A stretch of 41,373 bases of DNA from Alloiococcus sp035301245 (lineage in GTDB: Bacteria > Bacillota > Bacilli > Lactobacillales > Carnobacteriaceae_A): contig DATGUS010000056.1 of the NCBI GenBank assembly GCA_035301245.1, positions 1 through 41,373 on the forward strand. The letters run 5' to 3'. The position numbers and the translations under genes were made by a program. Shown here one piece after another: positions 6,805-13,292 of the stretch. The first letter of the stretch is position 1, and each line of letters opens with the position of its first letter. The notes below the pieces were generated by a model that worked only from the letters and a program-made list of their open reading frames with translations, made no database searches and was not told where the DNA came from.

Positions 6805-7359
6805 TTAACTATATTGTGCGCGTTCTCCGCCAATGTTTTTCGGACGTGATCGGAGTGCTGTTAAGTGCGCTTCGCCAATTTGATTAAAATCAAAACGCAC
6901 AGGGACTTGTACAAATCGGACATGCATGCCGATATTTGTATCCCCAATATCCATACCAGCATTTGCGCAAATACGTTCAACAATAACAGGATCTTTAGCG
7001 AATTTATATGCTGCTGTTGCACCTGCACCTCCAGCTTTTAGAACTGGTCTAACATTCACAATTTCAGAGTGTTCACGATAAGCTAACTTGCGCTCTACAA
7101 CGAGTGAACGATTGATATGTTCACACGCTTGAACCGCTAGATAGATACCTAAGTCATCTAAGATATCTTTGACTGATTTAACGATTACTTCTCCTACTAG
7201 AGCATTTGAATTCTTACCAATACGACTTCCCATTACTTCACTTGAACTCATTCCTAAAACGAAAATATCACCTTCAGTCAATCCTGATTGTTTGATTAAA
7301 AAAAGAAGAGCATCCTGTACTTGTTCTTTAATTTGATTTAGGTCAATTGAATTTTCCAA
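6805..7359 (-). CDS. YwlG-like protein (TIGR01440 / DUF436 family)
   Basis: This protein of about 185 residues, of unknown function, belongs to a family widespread in Firmicutes (YwlG in Bacillus). Recognisable blocks are EGDIFVLGMSSSEVMGSRIG near the N-terminus, the QACEHINRSLVVER stretch, KAGGAGATAAYKF, and the C-terminal HLTALRSRPKNIGGERA. There is no signal peptide or membrane segment. Start choice: TTG at 7359 lies 6 nt after GAGGGTGG (7366-7373), whereas the upstream in-frame TTG at 7395 sits in the terminator stem. It is separated from the preceding gene by that terminator and from the trp leader by only a few bases. Confidence 0.83.
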   Translation of the reverse strand: MENSIDLNQIKEQVQDALLFLIKQSGLTEGDIFVLGMSSSEVMGSRIGKNSNALVGEVIVKSVKDILDDLGIYLAVQACEHINRSLVVERKLAYREHSEIVNVRPVLKAGGAGATAAYKFAKDPVIVERICANAGMDIGDTNIGMHVRFVQVPVRFDFNQIGEAHLTALRSRPKNIGGERAQYS

Positions 7360-7393
7360 AACATTCCACCCTCTCTCCTGGTTATAAATCAAC

Positions 7394-7433
7394 AAAAATA
7401 GACTTGCAGCTTAAAAGCTGCAAATCTATTTTT
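7394..7433 (-). terminator. Intrinsic terminator after the YbjN-like gene
   Basis: Stem 7394-7410 pairs with 7417-7433 (17 positions; one is a G-U pair in the minus-strand RNA) around a 6-nt loop. It is flanked by A5 and T5, so it may be bidirectional. It starts 7 nt after the stop at 7440 and ends about 20 nt before the next gene's SD. Confidence 0.87.
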
Positions 7434-7439
7434 AATTAA

Positions 7440-7925
7440 TTAATCTGAGCGTTGAGATAAATCTAATCCCGCAATTTGTTCTAATTCGGGGAATAGTGCG
7501 CGAAGAATACGACCACCATAAATAAAGGTGTTTACAAGTGGACGCACATCTTCACCAGTAATACCTAAATTGCGCATTATTACTTCACCGTCTTTACTGA
7601 TTGCAAAGTGATAGTAGCCACTACGAACACGATTTAAATCATTAAGAGCTTCTAAAACTTCTCCCATTTTATTACGATCAGTTACATAGCCAATGCGGTT
7701 ATAAGTGATTTGATAATTCACACGATCACTTGGCGCATCATGAATGATTACTGAACAAGGCACAACTTTAGATTTTTTAATTTGTAAACCAGATTGGAAA
7801 GCGTGTTGTTTTTGATTGACTTCTTTCCCGTCTTTTAAAGTTACTGGACGTTCAATCACTTTATCATTGAACTTCACTTTTTGATCAGCAGCTACTTGTT
7901 TGAATTTTTCTGTAATTAAACTCAT
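7440..7925 (-). CDS. YbjN-like protein, function unknown
   Basis: This 161-residue cytoplasmic protein has no signal peptide. The second half, with KMGEVLEALNDLNRVRSGYYHF (about 86-107) and then GEVIMRNLGITGED, resembles YbjN-type proteins: a helix-sheet fold sometimes linked to chaperone or sensory roles in other bacteria. The resemblance is weak and is my reading only. ATG at 7925 follows a strong GGAGGG SD by 5-6 nt. A 16-bp palindrome (7951-7966) sits in the promoter region, and a strong terminator follows the gene. It is therefore probably transcribed alone and perhaps regulated. Confidence 0.75.
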   Translation of the reverse strand: MSLITEKFKQVAADQKVKFNDKVIERPVTLKDGKEVNQKQHAFQSGLQIKKSKVVPCSVIIHDAPSDRVNYQITYNRIGYVTDRNKMGEVLEALNDLNRVRSGYYHFAISKDGEVIMRNLGITGEDVRPLVNTFIYGGRILRALFPELEQIAGLDLSQRSD

Positions 7926-7950
7926 TTTTACCCTCCAAAATATCTCTCAC

Positions 7951-7966
7951 TATACTATTTAGTATA
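7951..7966. promoter_or_regulatory. Possible operator palindrome upstream of the YbjN-like gene
   Basis: TATACTA-TT-TAGTATA is a perfect inverted repeat. It overlaps a TATACT that could serve as the minus-strand -10. Near-direct repeats of TATCTC(T)CAC flank it at 7941-7950 and 7972-7979. No convincing -35 was found. Either repressor site or promoter feature. Confidence 0.4.
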
Positions 7967-8344
7967 ACGGATATCTCACGAATAATAAAACAAAATATGA
8001 AACGTTCAGTAAACGATTACTAATCTCACACAAAAAAACTAATGAAGTATTAGTTCGTACACTCTTTTTAATAAGCATAAAATATAAATTTAGCTAAGAT
8101 ACTTTTTTAAGCTTCAAACATGAATAGTGATAAAAATTTAAATACCTAATAGTTTTATATAGTAAGTCACCAGTTATTACCGAATTACACAAATTAGTTG
8201 ATGTGATTTTTTATATGGACCATTGTCTTAAGAAAGTTATTTGTGTCAAGATCTACTAAAATATTGAATATCTCTTTATTATATAAAAAGATTATAACAA
8301 TAGTATATTTTAATTCATAATTTAAGACATATTTCAATAGATGT
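7967..8344. other. AT-rich non-coding stretch, about 380 bp
   Basis: No open frame with an SD was found on either strand. The only structure seen is a 7-bp hairpin (8037-8043 with 8049-8055) followed on the minus strand by seven T (8032-8038), like a weak terminator. It sits 110 nt upstream of the YbjN-like start. It could end a short untranslated RNA from this region, but no promoter is convincing. Confidence 0.5.
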
Positions 8345-8386
8345 AAAAAAGCCGATCAATGTCTGAAATTAGACATCAACCGACTT
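8345..8386 (-). terminator. Intrinsic terminator of rplS
   Basis: Minus-strand arm 8371-8386 pairs at all 16 positions with 8349-8364, but four pairs are G-U. A T6 run follows. Because of the G-U pairs it should work only on the minus strand. Confidence 0.87.
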
Positions 8387-8402
8387 CATCATCGCATTAA
8401 AA

Positions 8403-8753
8403 TTAACGATTCATTTTTTCGCGAATACGTGTTGCTTTACCAATACGTTTACGTAAGTAGAAAAGCTTAGCACGACGTACGCGACCTTTACGGATAACCT
8501 CAATTTTAGCTACACGTGGTGAATGTACAGGGAATGTACGTTCTACACCTACGCCACTTGAAAGTTTACGAACAGTATACATTTCGCTAACGCCTTGACC
8601 TTTACGGCTAATAACAACGCCTTCGAATAATTGAATACGTTCACGACTACCCTCAACGATACGTGCGTGTACACGAACTGTATCACCAGCACGGAAATCA
8701 GGAATATCGTTACGTAACTGTTCATTTGTAATTTCTGCTATTAATGGGTTCAT
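8403..8753 (-). CDS. rplS: 50S ribosomal protein L19
   Basis: This 116-residue large-subunit protein sits at the 30S-50S interface. It aligns with L19 over its whole length: FRAGDTVRVHARIVEG, the IQLFEGVVISRKGQG core and the basic C-terminal RVRRAKLFYLRKRIGKATRI. The start ATG at 8753 lies 6-7 nt after a GAGGAG SD; the frame extends 7 codons upstream but that part is leader. It stands alone, with its own promoter, a structured leader and a terminator, and without the trmD/rimM neighbours usual elsewhere. Confidence 0.97.
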   Translation of the reverse strand: MNPLIAEITNEQLRNDIPDFRAGDTVRVHARIVEGSRERIQLFEGVVISRKGQGVSEMYTVRKLSSGVGVERTFPVHSPRVAKIEVIRKGRVRRAKLFYLRKRIGKATRIREKMNR

Positions 8754-8833
8754 TTTACTACTCCTCTCGCGCAACCATCATGGGCGCTTATGTCCTAGCG
8801 GATAATTGCATGATTACGGTGGTTACCCACCAG
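8754..8833 (-). promoter_or_regulatory. rplS 5' leader RNA (L19 leader-like)
   Basis: Two hairpins are visible in the minus-strand RNA. First is GGTGG-GTAA-CCACC (8818-8831), capped by a GNRA-type loop. Then comes a longer arm closed by 8809-8814 with 8777-8782 and an inner 4-bp stem (8797-8800 with 8785-8788). The SD lies just after. The layout matches leaders that let L19 repress its own translation in Firmicutes; the regulation is inferred. Confidence 0.68.
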
Positions 8834-8839
8834 TTAAAT

Positions 8840-8868
8840 ATACTATCATGTTCCTTACTTATTTTCAA
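8840..8868 (-). promoter_or_regulatory. rplS promoter
   Basis: -35 TTGAAA (8863-8868), 17-bp spacer, -10 TAGTAT (8840-8845) on the minus strand. It lies directly after the rluD-type gene's stop and just upstream of the structured leader. Confidence 0.72.
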
Positions 8869-8881
8869 GGCATTTACCAAA

Positions 8882-9796
8882 TTATTTGTATTTTAATTTC
8901 AAATCTTCTAGTGTTGTGGCAAATATCTCTGGCAATTCACCAGAAAACTCCATATACTCACCTGATGTTGGGTGTTTAAAGCCAATCGTCTTCGCATGTA
9001 AGAATTGGCCATTGCCTTTTAAAGTTTTACGTGGACCATACAAAGGATCTCCCACAATTGGAAAATCAATATAATTCAGATGCACACGAATCTGGTGCGT
9101 ACGACCAGTTTCGAGGCGACATGAGATTAAAGTATAATTTTCTCCGAAATACTCAAGCACATCAAAATGAGTGACAGCCGGCTTGCCATTGTCTACTACT
9201 GAAAACTTCTTACGGTCATCAGTTGAACGGCCAATTGGGGCATCTATTGTTCCTTTTTTATGAGGAATTTTGCCGTGAACGAGTGCAATATATTCTCTTT
9301 TTACCGTTTTTGCTTTGAGTTGTTCTGCTAATTTATTGTGTGCTAGATCATTTTTAGCAATCATTAATAAGCCTGACGTATCTTTATCAATGCGGTGAAC
9401 AATACCTGGTCTAATTTCACCATTAATGCCGGATAAATCATCCAATTGGTACAATAAAGCATTCACTAAAGTACCTGAATAATGCCCTGCACTTGGATGA
9501 ACTACCATACCTTGTGGTTTATACACTACTGCTAAATCACTATCTTGATACAAAATATCAATAGAAATATCTTCAGGTTCAGTACTAATCCTTTTTGGTT
9601 CTGGAATCGTTACTATAATTTCATCACCAGATTGTACTTTATATTTAGACTTCTCGTGCGTGCCATTAACAGTAACCTGTTTTTCTTCAATTAACTGTTG
9701 AAGTTGGTTTCGTGACTGTTCTGGAAGCAGTTGACTTAATACTTTATCTAAGCGTCCTTTTTCATCAGTGATAGCTAGGTTTTTAATTTCTGACAT
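8882..9796 (-). CDS. rluD: RluD-family 23S rRNA pseudouridine synthase
   Basis: Isomerises uridine to pseudouridine in rRNA. This 304-residue protein has an N-terminal S4 RNA-binding domain (about 14-62, RLDKVLSQLLPEQSRNQLQQ). The catalytic domain carries HRIDKDTSGL (134-143), with Asp137 of the HRID motif as the expected catalytic residue. The C-terminal RTHQIRVHL block is also typical. It corresponds to Bacillus YlyB. It starts 1 nt after the lspA stop, with its SD inside lspA, so it is translationally coupled; lspA-rluD order is conserved in Gram-positives. The exact target uridines cannot be read from the sequence. Confidence 0.93.
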   Translation of the reverse strand: MSEIKNLAITDEKGRLDKVLSQLLPEQSRNQLQQLIEEKQVTVNGTHEKSKYKVQSGDEIIVTIPEPKRISTEPEDISIDILYQDSDLAVVYKPQGMVVHPSAGHYSGTLVNALLYQLDDLSGINGEIRPGIVHRIDKDTSGLLMIAKNDLAHNKLAEQLKAKTVKREYIALVHGKIPHKKGTIDAPIGRSTDDRKKFSVVDNGKPAVTHFDVLEYFGENYTLISCRLETGRTHQIRVHLNYIDFPIVGDPLYGPRKTLKGNGQFLHAKTIGFKHPTSGEYMEFSGELPEIFATTLEDLKLKYK

Positions 9797-9797
9797 A

Positions 9798-10259
9798 TTA
9801 CCCTTCCTTCTTTAAAATAAATTCTTCAAAAATGACACCGATTATTAATAAGATGACTCCAACTGTCAGTGCCATATCCGCAACATTAAAAATAGGGAAA
9901 GTAATGAATTCTAAACGGATCATATCAATCACATATTTGAAGACAATCCGATCGATAAAGTTACCAATAGCCCCACCGATCATAAAGGCAATGGCAGTCG
10001 ATAGAAGAGGTGACCCTTTCGCATCGTTATGTAAGAAGTATAATAGTAATCCTACAACAATGATAGTAATAATATAAAAGAAAATCATTTGTCCTTCTAA
10101 AATACTCCAAGCAGCCCCTGTATTTTGAATATAAGTAAAAGATAAAAATCCAGGAAGCACGTTTATAATTTCTCCCAAGTTTATAGTATTAATTGTTAAA
10201 TATTTGGTAAATTGATCCATTAAAATAATAATACCAGCGATAATATAGTATGTTATCAA
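9798..10259 (-). CDS. lspA: Lipoprotein signal peptidase (signal peptidase II)
   Basis: Membrane aspartyl protease that cuts prolipoproteins before the lipid-modified Cys. Four hydrophobic helices are visible. The catalytic blocks are present: QNTGAAW, GNFIDR (Asp) and FNVADMALTVG (Asp). Start choice: TTG at 10259 follows AAAGGA by 9 nt and gives 153 residues, the usual size. The in-frame ATG at 10319 lacks an SD and lies within the promoter region. Its promoter overlaps that of a divergent lipoprotein gene, and two of the three divergent genes encode its likely substrates. Confidence 0.93.
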   Translation of the reverse strand: MITYYIIAGIIILMDQFTKYLTINTINLGEIINVLPGFLSFTYIQNTGAAWSILEGQMIFFYIITIIVVGLLLYFLHNDAKGSPLLSTAIAFMIGGAIGNFIDRIVFKYVIDMIRLEFITFPIFNVADMALTVGVILLIIGVIFEEFILKKEG

Positions 10260-10312
10260 TTTTAATATTCCTTTCTTTATAAAAAAATTAGTTATTAAAT
10301 AGTAGGATTTGG

Positions 10313-10341
10313 TTAACATCTTAACTTATATATTGTAGAAT
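10313..10341 (+). promoter_or_regulatory. Plus-strand promoter of the exported-protein cassette
   Basis: -35 TTAACA (10313-10318), 17-bp spacer, -10 TAGAAT (10336-10341). Transcription would start near 10348, ahead of the AAGGAG at 10365-10370. Confidence 0.72.
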
Positions 10342-10360
10342 AGATGTATTGATTTTACAA
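10332..10360 (-). promoter_or_regulatory. Minus-strand promoter of lspA-rluD
   Basis: -35 TTGTAA (10355-10360), 17-bp spacer, -10 TACAAT (10332-10337). Its -10 shares two base pairs with the plus-strand -10, so the two promoters should compete for polymerase. Confidence 0.62.
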
Positions 10361-10377
10361 TGACAAGGAGTTTTCAT

Positions 10378-11019
10378 TTGAAAAATACGAAAAAATCAAT
10401 CTTACTAGTCGGCTCAATGATTATGTTATCCGGTTGTGCTAGTTATAATTTAGACAATATGCAAAAACTTTCAGTAAGGATTGAAGATGAAACTGAAGAA
10501 TTAGTTAACGAATTTAATACTTTATATGATCTAGAAACAGAATTGCTTAGCACATTTGAGTCAGACTTAGATGCTGATCAAGATTTAGCTACATTTAACA
10601 ACAACAATGCAGCAGTTTTTGAGAATATTTTAAATCGTGAAGAAGCCTTATCTTCTATATCTGACTTAAATAATAATTTAATAGAACATGCTGATTTCTT
10701 AGCAGATTATGATAGCGAAGAATTAAATCCAGAAGAACCCCAGGCACTCTCTAATCAATTGACAGAGTTGACAGACTTAATTGATAACTATACTACAGAT
10801 TATAAAATAGCTTTAGAAAATCAAACGACATACTTTGAATCTTTAGGTAAAAATGATGCCACAGCTGAATCATTTATTGATGGTATAAATAACATTAATA
10901 ATGAACATGAACGACTCTTCGAACAAAGCAATCAAATTAATGAAATCTTTGGTGAGACTCTATCAGAACTAGAGTCATTTAAACAAACGGTTGATCAAAC
11001 AATAGCGGAAGGAAAATAA
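10378..11019 (+). CDS. YkyA-like lipoprotein
   Basis: This 213-residue exported lipoprotein has a signal peptide MKNTKKSILLVGSMIMLSGC ending in a lipobox (LSGC). The mature part is almost entirely acidic and helical, rich in Asn, Glu and Leu, and probably coiled-coil. It resembles the YkyA group of putative cell-wall-binding lipoproteins in Firmicutes, a moderate match by eye. Start choice: TTG at 10378 lies 7 nt after AAGGAG, whereas the in-frame ATG at 10360 precedes the SD. It is the first gene of a three-gene plus-strand unit, 2 nt ahead of the deacetylase gene. Confidence 0.8.
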   Translation: MKNTKKSILLVGSMIMLSGCASYNLDNMQKLSVRIEDETEELVNEFNTLYDLETELLSTFESDLDADQDLATFNNNNAAVFENILNREEALSSISDLNNNLIEHADFLADYDSEELNPEEPQALSNQLTELTDLIDNYTTDYKIALENQTTYFESLGKNDATAESFIDGINNINNEHERLFEQSNQINEIFGETLSELESFKQTVDQTIAEGK

Positions 11020-11021
11020 TT

Positions 11022-11825
11022 GTGAAGTTTAATAAATTTATCCCGATGACACTTTTATCTTTACTACTAATTGGTTGTTCTAACGATGATGGCGAACAAA
11101 AGAATAACGAAGCCATAACTGAGGAAAGTAATCAATCTGCAGATACTGAGCAAGCTGAACAAACAGAAGAATCGGGCTCATATGTTATTAATCCAGCAAG
11201 TTGGAGCGTTGTACCTGCTGAAGGTTCAAATGCAGATAGCCAAGTCGTTTTAATGACCTTTGATGACTCTCCAGATCAACATGCAGTTGATATCGCTAAA
11301 ATGCTAGACAAACATAATGTTCCAGCTATTTTCTTTGTCAACAGTATGTATATTGAAGATGATGAAGGCAAACAAAAACTACAAGAAATTCACGATATGG
11401 GATTTGCGATTGGTAACCATACGCACTCCCACCCGAACTTACAATCCATTTCCGAAGAAGAACAGCGTCACGAAATTGTTCATGCCAATGATTTGATTGA
11501 AGAAGTTATTGGTGAAAGACCTCGCTTCTTCCGTGCGCCCTTTGGTGCAAACACTGATTATACAAAACAAGTGGCCGCTGAAGAAGGTATGGTTTTAACG
11601 AACTGGAGTTACGGGTATGATTGGGAAGCAGAATACCAAGATCCTGCTGCTTTAGCTGATATTATGGTAAATACTGAATTTTTATCAGATGGCTCAAACT
11701 TATTAATGCATGACCGTGCGTGGACAAGTGCTGCGATAGAAGATATTGTTTTTGGTCTTGAAGAAAAAGGATATGGATTTGTAAATCCAGATACAATCGA
11801 AGGTGAGGATACTGATGACATTTAA
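11022..11825 (+). CDS. Polysaccharide deacetylase lipoprotein (NodB/CE4 domain)
   Basis: Probable surface enzyme removing acetyl groups from an N-acetylated polysaccharide. The signal peptide MKFNKFIPMTLLSLLLIGC ends in a lipobox (LIGC), then an acidic Gln/Glu-rich linker runs to about 52. The NodB domain follows: TFDDSP (79-84, Asp81 base and Asp82 metal ligand), HTHSH (133-137, metal ligands His133 and His137), RAPFG (171-175) and LLMHD (227-231). All catalytic positions are present; Motif 1 reads DDSP instead of the common DDGP. The start is GTG at 11022, with AAGGAA in the end of the previous gene as SD. Substrate unknown: peptidoglycan or a secreted glycan are both possible. Confidence 0.87.
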   Translation: MKFNKFIPMTLLSLLLIGCSNDDGEQKNNEAITEESNQSADTEQAEQTEESGSYVINPASWSVVPAEGSNADSQVVLMTFDDSPDQHAVDIAKMLDKHNVPAIFFVNSMYIEDDEGKQKLQEIHDMGFAIGNHTHSHPNLQSISEEEQRHEIVHANDLIEEVIGERPRFFRAPFGANTDYTKQVAAEEGMVLTNWSYGYDWEAEYQDPAALADIMVNTEFLSDGSNLLMHDRAWTSAAIEDIVFGLEEKGYGFVNPDTIEGEDTDDI

Positions 11826-13104
11826 AAAAATAATGCTACAGCTTCTTTCAATTGCTCTATTTAGTTCTTCCCAACTCGTTGTGTTAGCTGAAGAAGAAAC
11901 TGCTGACAGCGTTGAAACTGAAGAAAATGCTGAGGTAAACGATGAAAATAAAGAAGTTGACCCTGACGATCAGATTGAAATTAACTTAGATGGGCCTCTT
12001 CGTATAAATCAAGATAAACTATTAGAAATGCCAAGTAACTTCCCTACAAAACTTTCGTTAGGACCTGAAGCAGTTGTCGAATATCCTGAAGATGGTGTCA
12101 AAGGAATCTTCTCAACAGGATCAACTGCTGGAACAAAACGTTTTGATGAGTTAATTGATTTAGTTAATTCAACTGAACTTAACTCGATGGTTGTTGACGT
12201 CAAAGAAGATTATGGAGATATTGTTCTTAATTTAGATTCAGATAATGAGTTGATTAACGAAGCAACAAATGCACACACAGATGCAAAAGAAGTCATTCAG
12301 AAATTAAATGACAATGACATCTACCCTATCGCTCGAATTGTTGTCTTTAAAGACTCCGTCCTTGCTGAAAAACGACCTGATTTGTCATTTGTTAAATCAG
12401 ATGGTTCTGTTTGGAAAAATAACCGCGGCGAAGCATTTGTTAACCCATATGAAAAAGAAGTTTGGGAATATAATATTGAAGTCGCAAAAGCAGCTGCTGA
12501 GCTTGGTTTTAGAGATATTCAGTTTGATTATGTTAGATTCCCAGAAGGTTTTGAATATCGTGATGAAGAACTTGATTATGGTCGTGGTGACTACGATGAA
12601 TCAACAACAAATGTTGAACAACGTGTTGATAGTGTGAATAGTTTTGTTGAGGAAGCTCGTAGTCAATTGTTGCCATACGGTGTTGATGTATCAGTAGATA
12701 TCTTTGGTTATGCAGCAATGGTCGGTGAAGCACCAGGTATCGGGCAAAGTTTTTTAGGCATTTCAGAAAATGTTGATGTTCTTTCATCGATGATTTATCC
12801 AAGTCACTGGGGGCCAGGAAACTTTGGTATTGAAAAACCTGATCTAGAACCATACAATATTATTAATGAATATATGAAACTAGAAAACGAATTGTTATCT
12901 GAACTTGGTAATGATGCGCCTCGATCTCGTCCATGGATTCAAGACTTTACAGCTAGTTATCTGGGTTCTGGCAATTACTTGAACTACGGTGCACATGAAG
13001 TTACTGAACAAATCAGAGCGCTCCATGATAATGGTGTTAATGAATTCCTATTATGGAACTCGGCTAACCAATTTTCTGAAGATGCTACATTCTCATTCGA
13101 TTAA
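11815..13104 (+). CDS. Secreted putative glycoside hydrolase (DUF4015 family)
   Basis: Signal peptide MTFKKIMLQLLSIALF..VLA, then an acidic linker to about 50. The main domain follows, a predicted TIM barrel of the DUF4015 family. Typical blocks are VKGIFSTGSTAG, NSMVVDVKEDYG, IYPIARIVVFKD, and the strongly conserved DIQFDYVRFPEG near residue 240, whose Asp and Glu could be catalytic. The activity of this family is not firmly known. ATG at 11815 follows GGTGAGG by 6 nt and overlaps the deacetylase stop by 11 nt, so the two are coupled. A GTG at 11803 is an alternative start. Confidence 0.83.
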   Translation: MTFKKIMLQLLSIALFSSSQLVVLAEEETADSVETEENAEVNDENKEVDPDDQIEINLDGPLRINQDKLLEMPSNFPTKLSLGPEAVVEYPEDGVKGIFSTGSTAGTKRFDELIDLVNSTELNSMVVDVKEDYGDIVLNLDSDNELINEATNAHTDAKEVIQKLNDNDIYPIARIVVFKDSVLAEKRPDLSFVKSDGSVWKNNRGEAFVNPYEKEVWEYNIEVAKAAAELGFRDIQFDYVRFPEGFEYRDEELDYGRGDYDESTTNVEQRVDSVNSFVEEARSQLLPYGVDVSVDIFGYAAMVGEAPGIGQSFLGISENVDVLSSMIYPSHWGPGNFGIEKPDLEPYNIINEYMKLENELLSELGNDAPRSRPWIQDFTASYLGSGNYLNYGAHEVTEQIRALHDNGVNEFLLWNSANQFSEDATFSFD

Positions 13105-13120
13105 TATTTAATATAAAAAT

Positions 13121-13164
13121 AACACCTCTACTGCTTAAAATGACTAGTAGAGGTGTTTGTTTTT
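13121..13164 (+). terminator. Terminator of the plus-strand cassette
   Basis: Perfect 12-bp stem 13121-13132 with 13146-13157, 13-nt loop, followed by TTTGTTTTT. It lies 16 nt after the last stop codon of the cassette. Confidence 0.87.
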
Positions 13165-13292
13165 GACTGTAGGTACTTATTAACTTTTAACCCATACTGA
13201 ACGCTTTGCAAGTTATGAACGAAATGATAGTTTTGTACCTCCTAAATTACTATAGCTATTAAACTGGAACAAACTAAAGTTTAGATCATATT

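Noticed and set aside
10260..10319. 20-residue N-terminal extension of LspA
   Set aside because: No SD at 10319, and it overlaps the promoter region of the divergent gene; the TTG at 10259 gives the normal family length.
12308..12853. Open frames on both strands inside the DUF4015 gene
   Set aside because: They lie in other frames of a well-supported gene, lack SD sequences and give low-complexity His/Leu/Gln-rich translations.
13237..13243. Perfect AGGAGGT on the minus strand between addA and the cassette terminator
   Set aside because: No ATG, GTG or TTG lies within 4-15 nt downstream, and the nearest frames are very short. It may be chance or a remnant.
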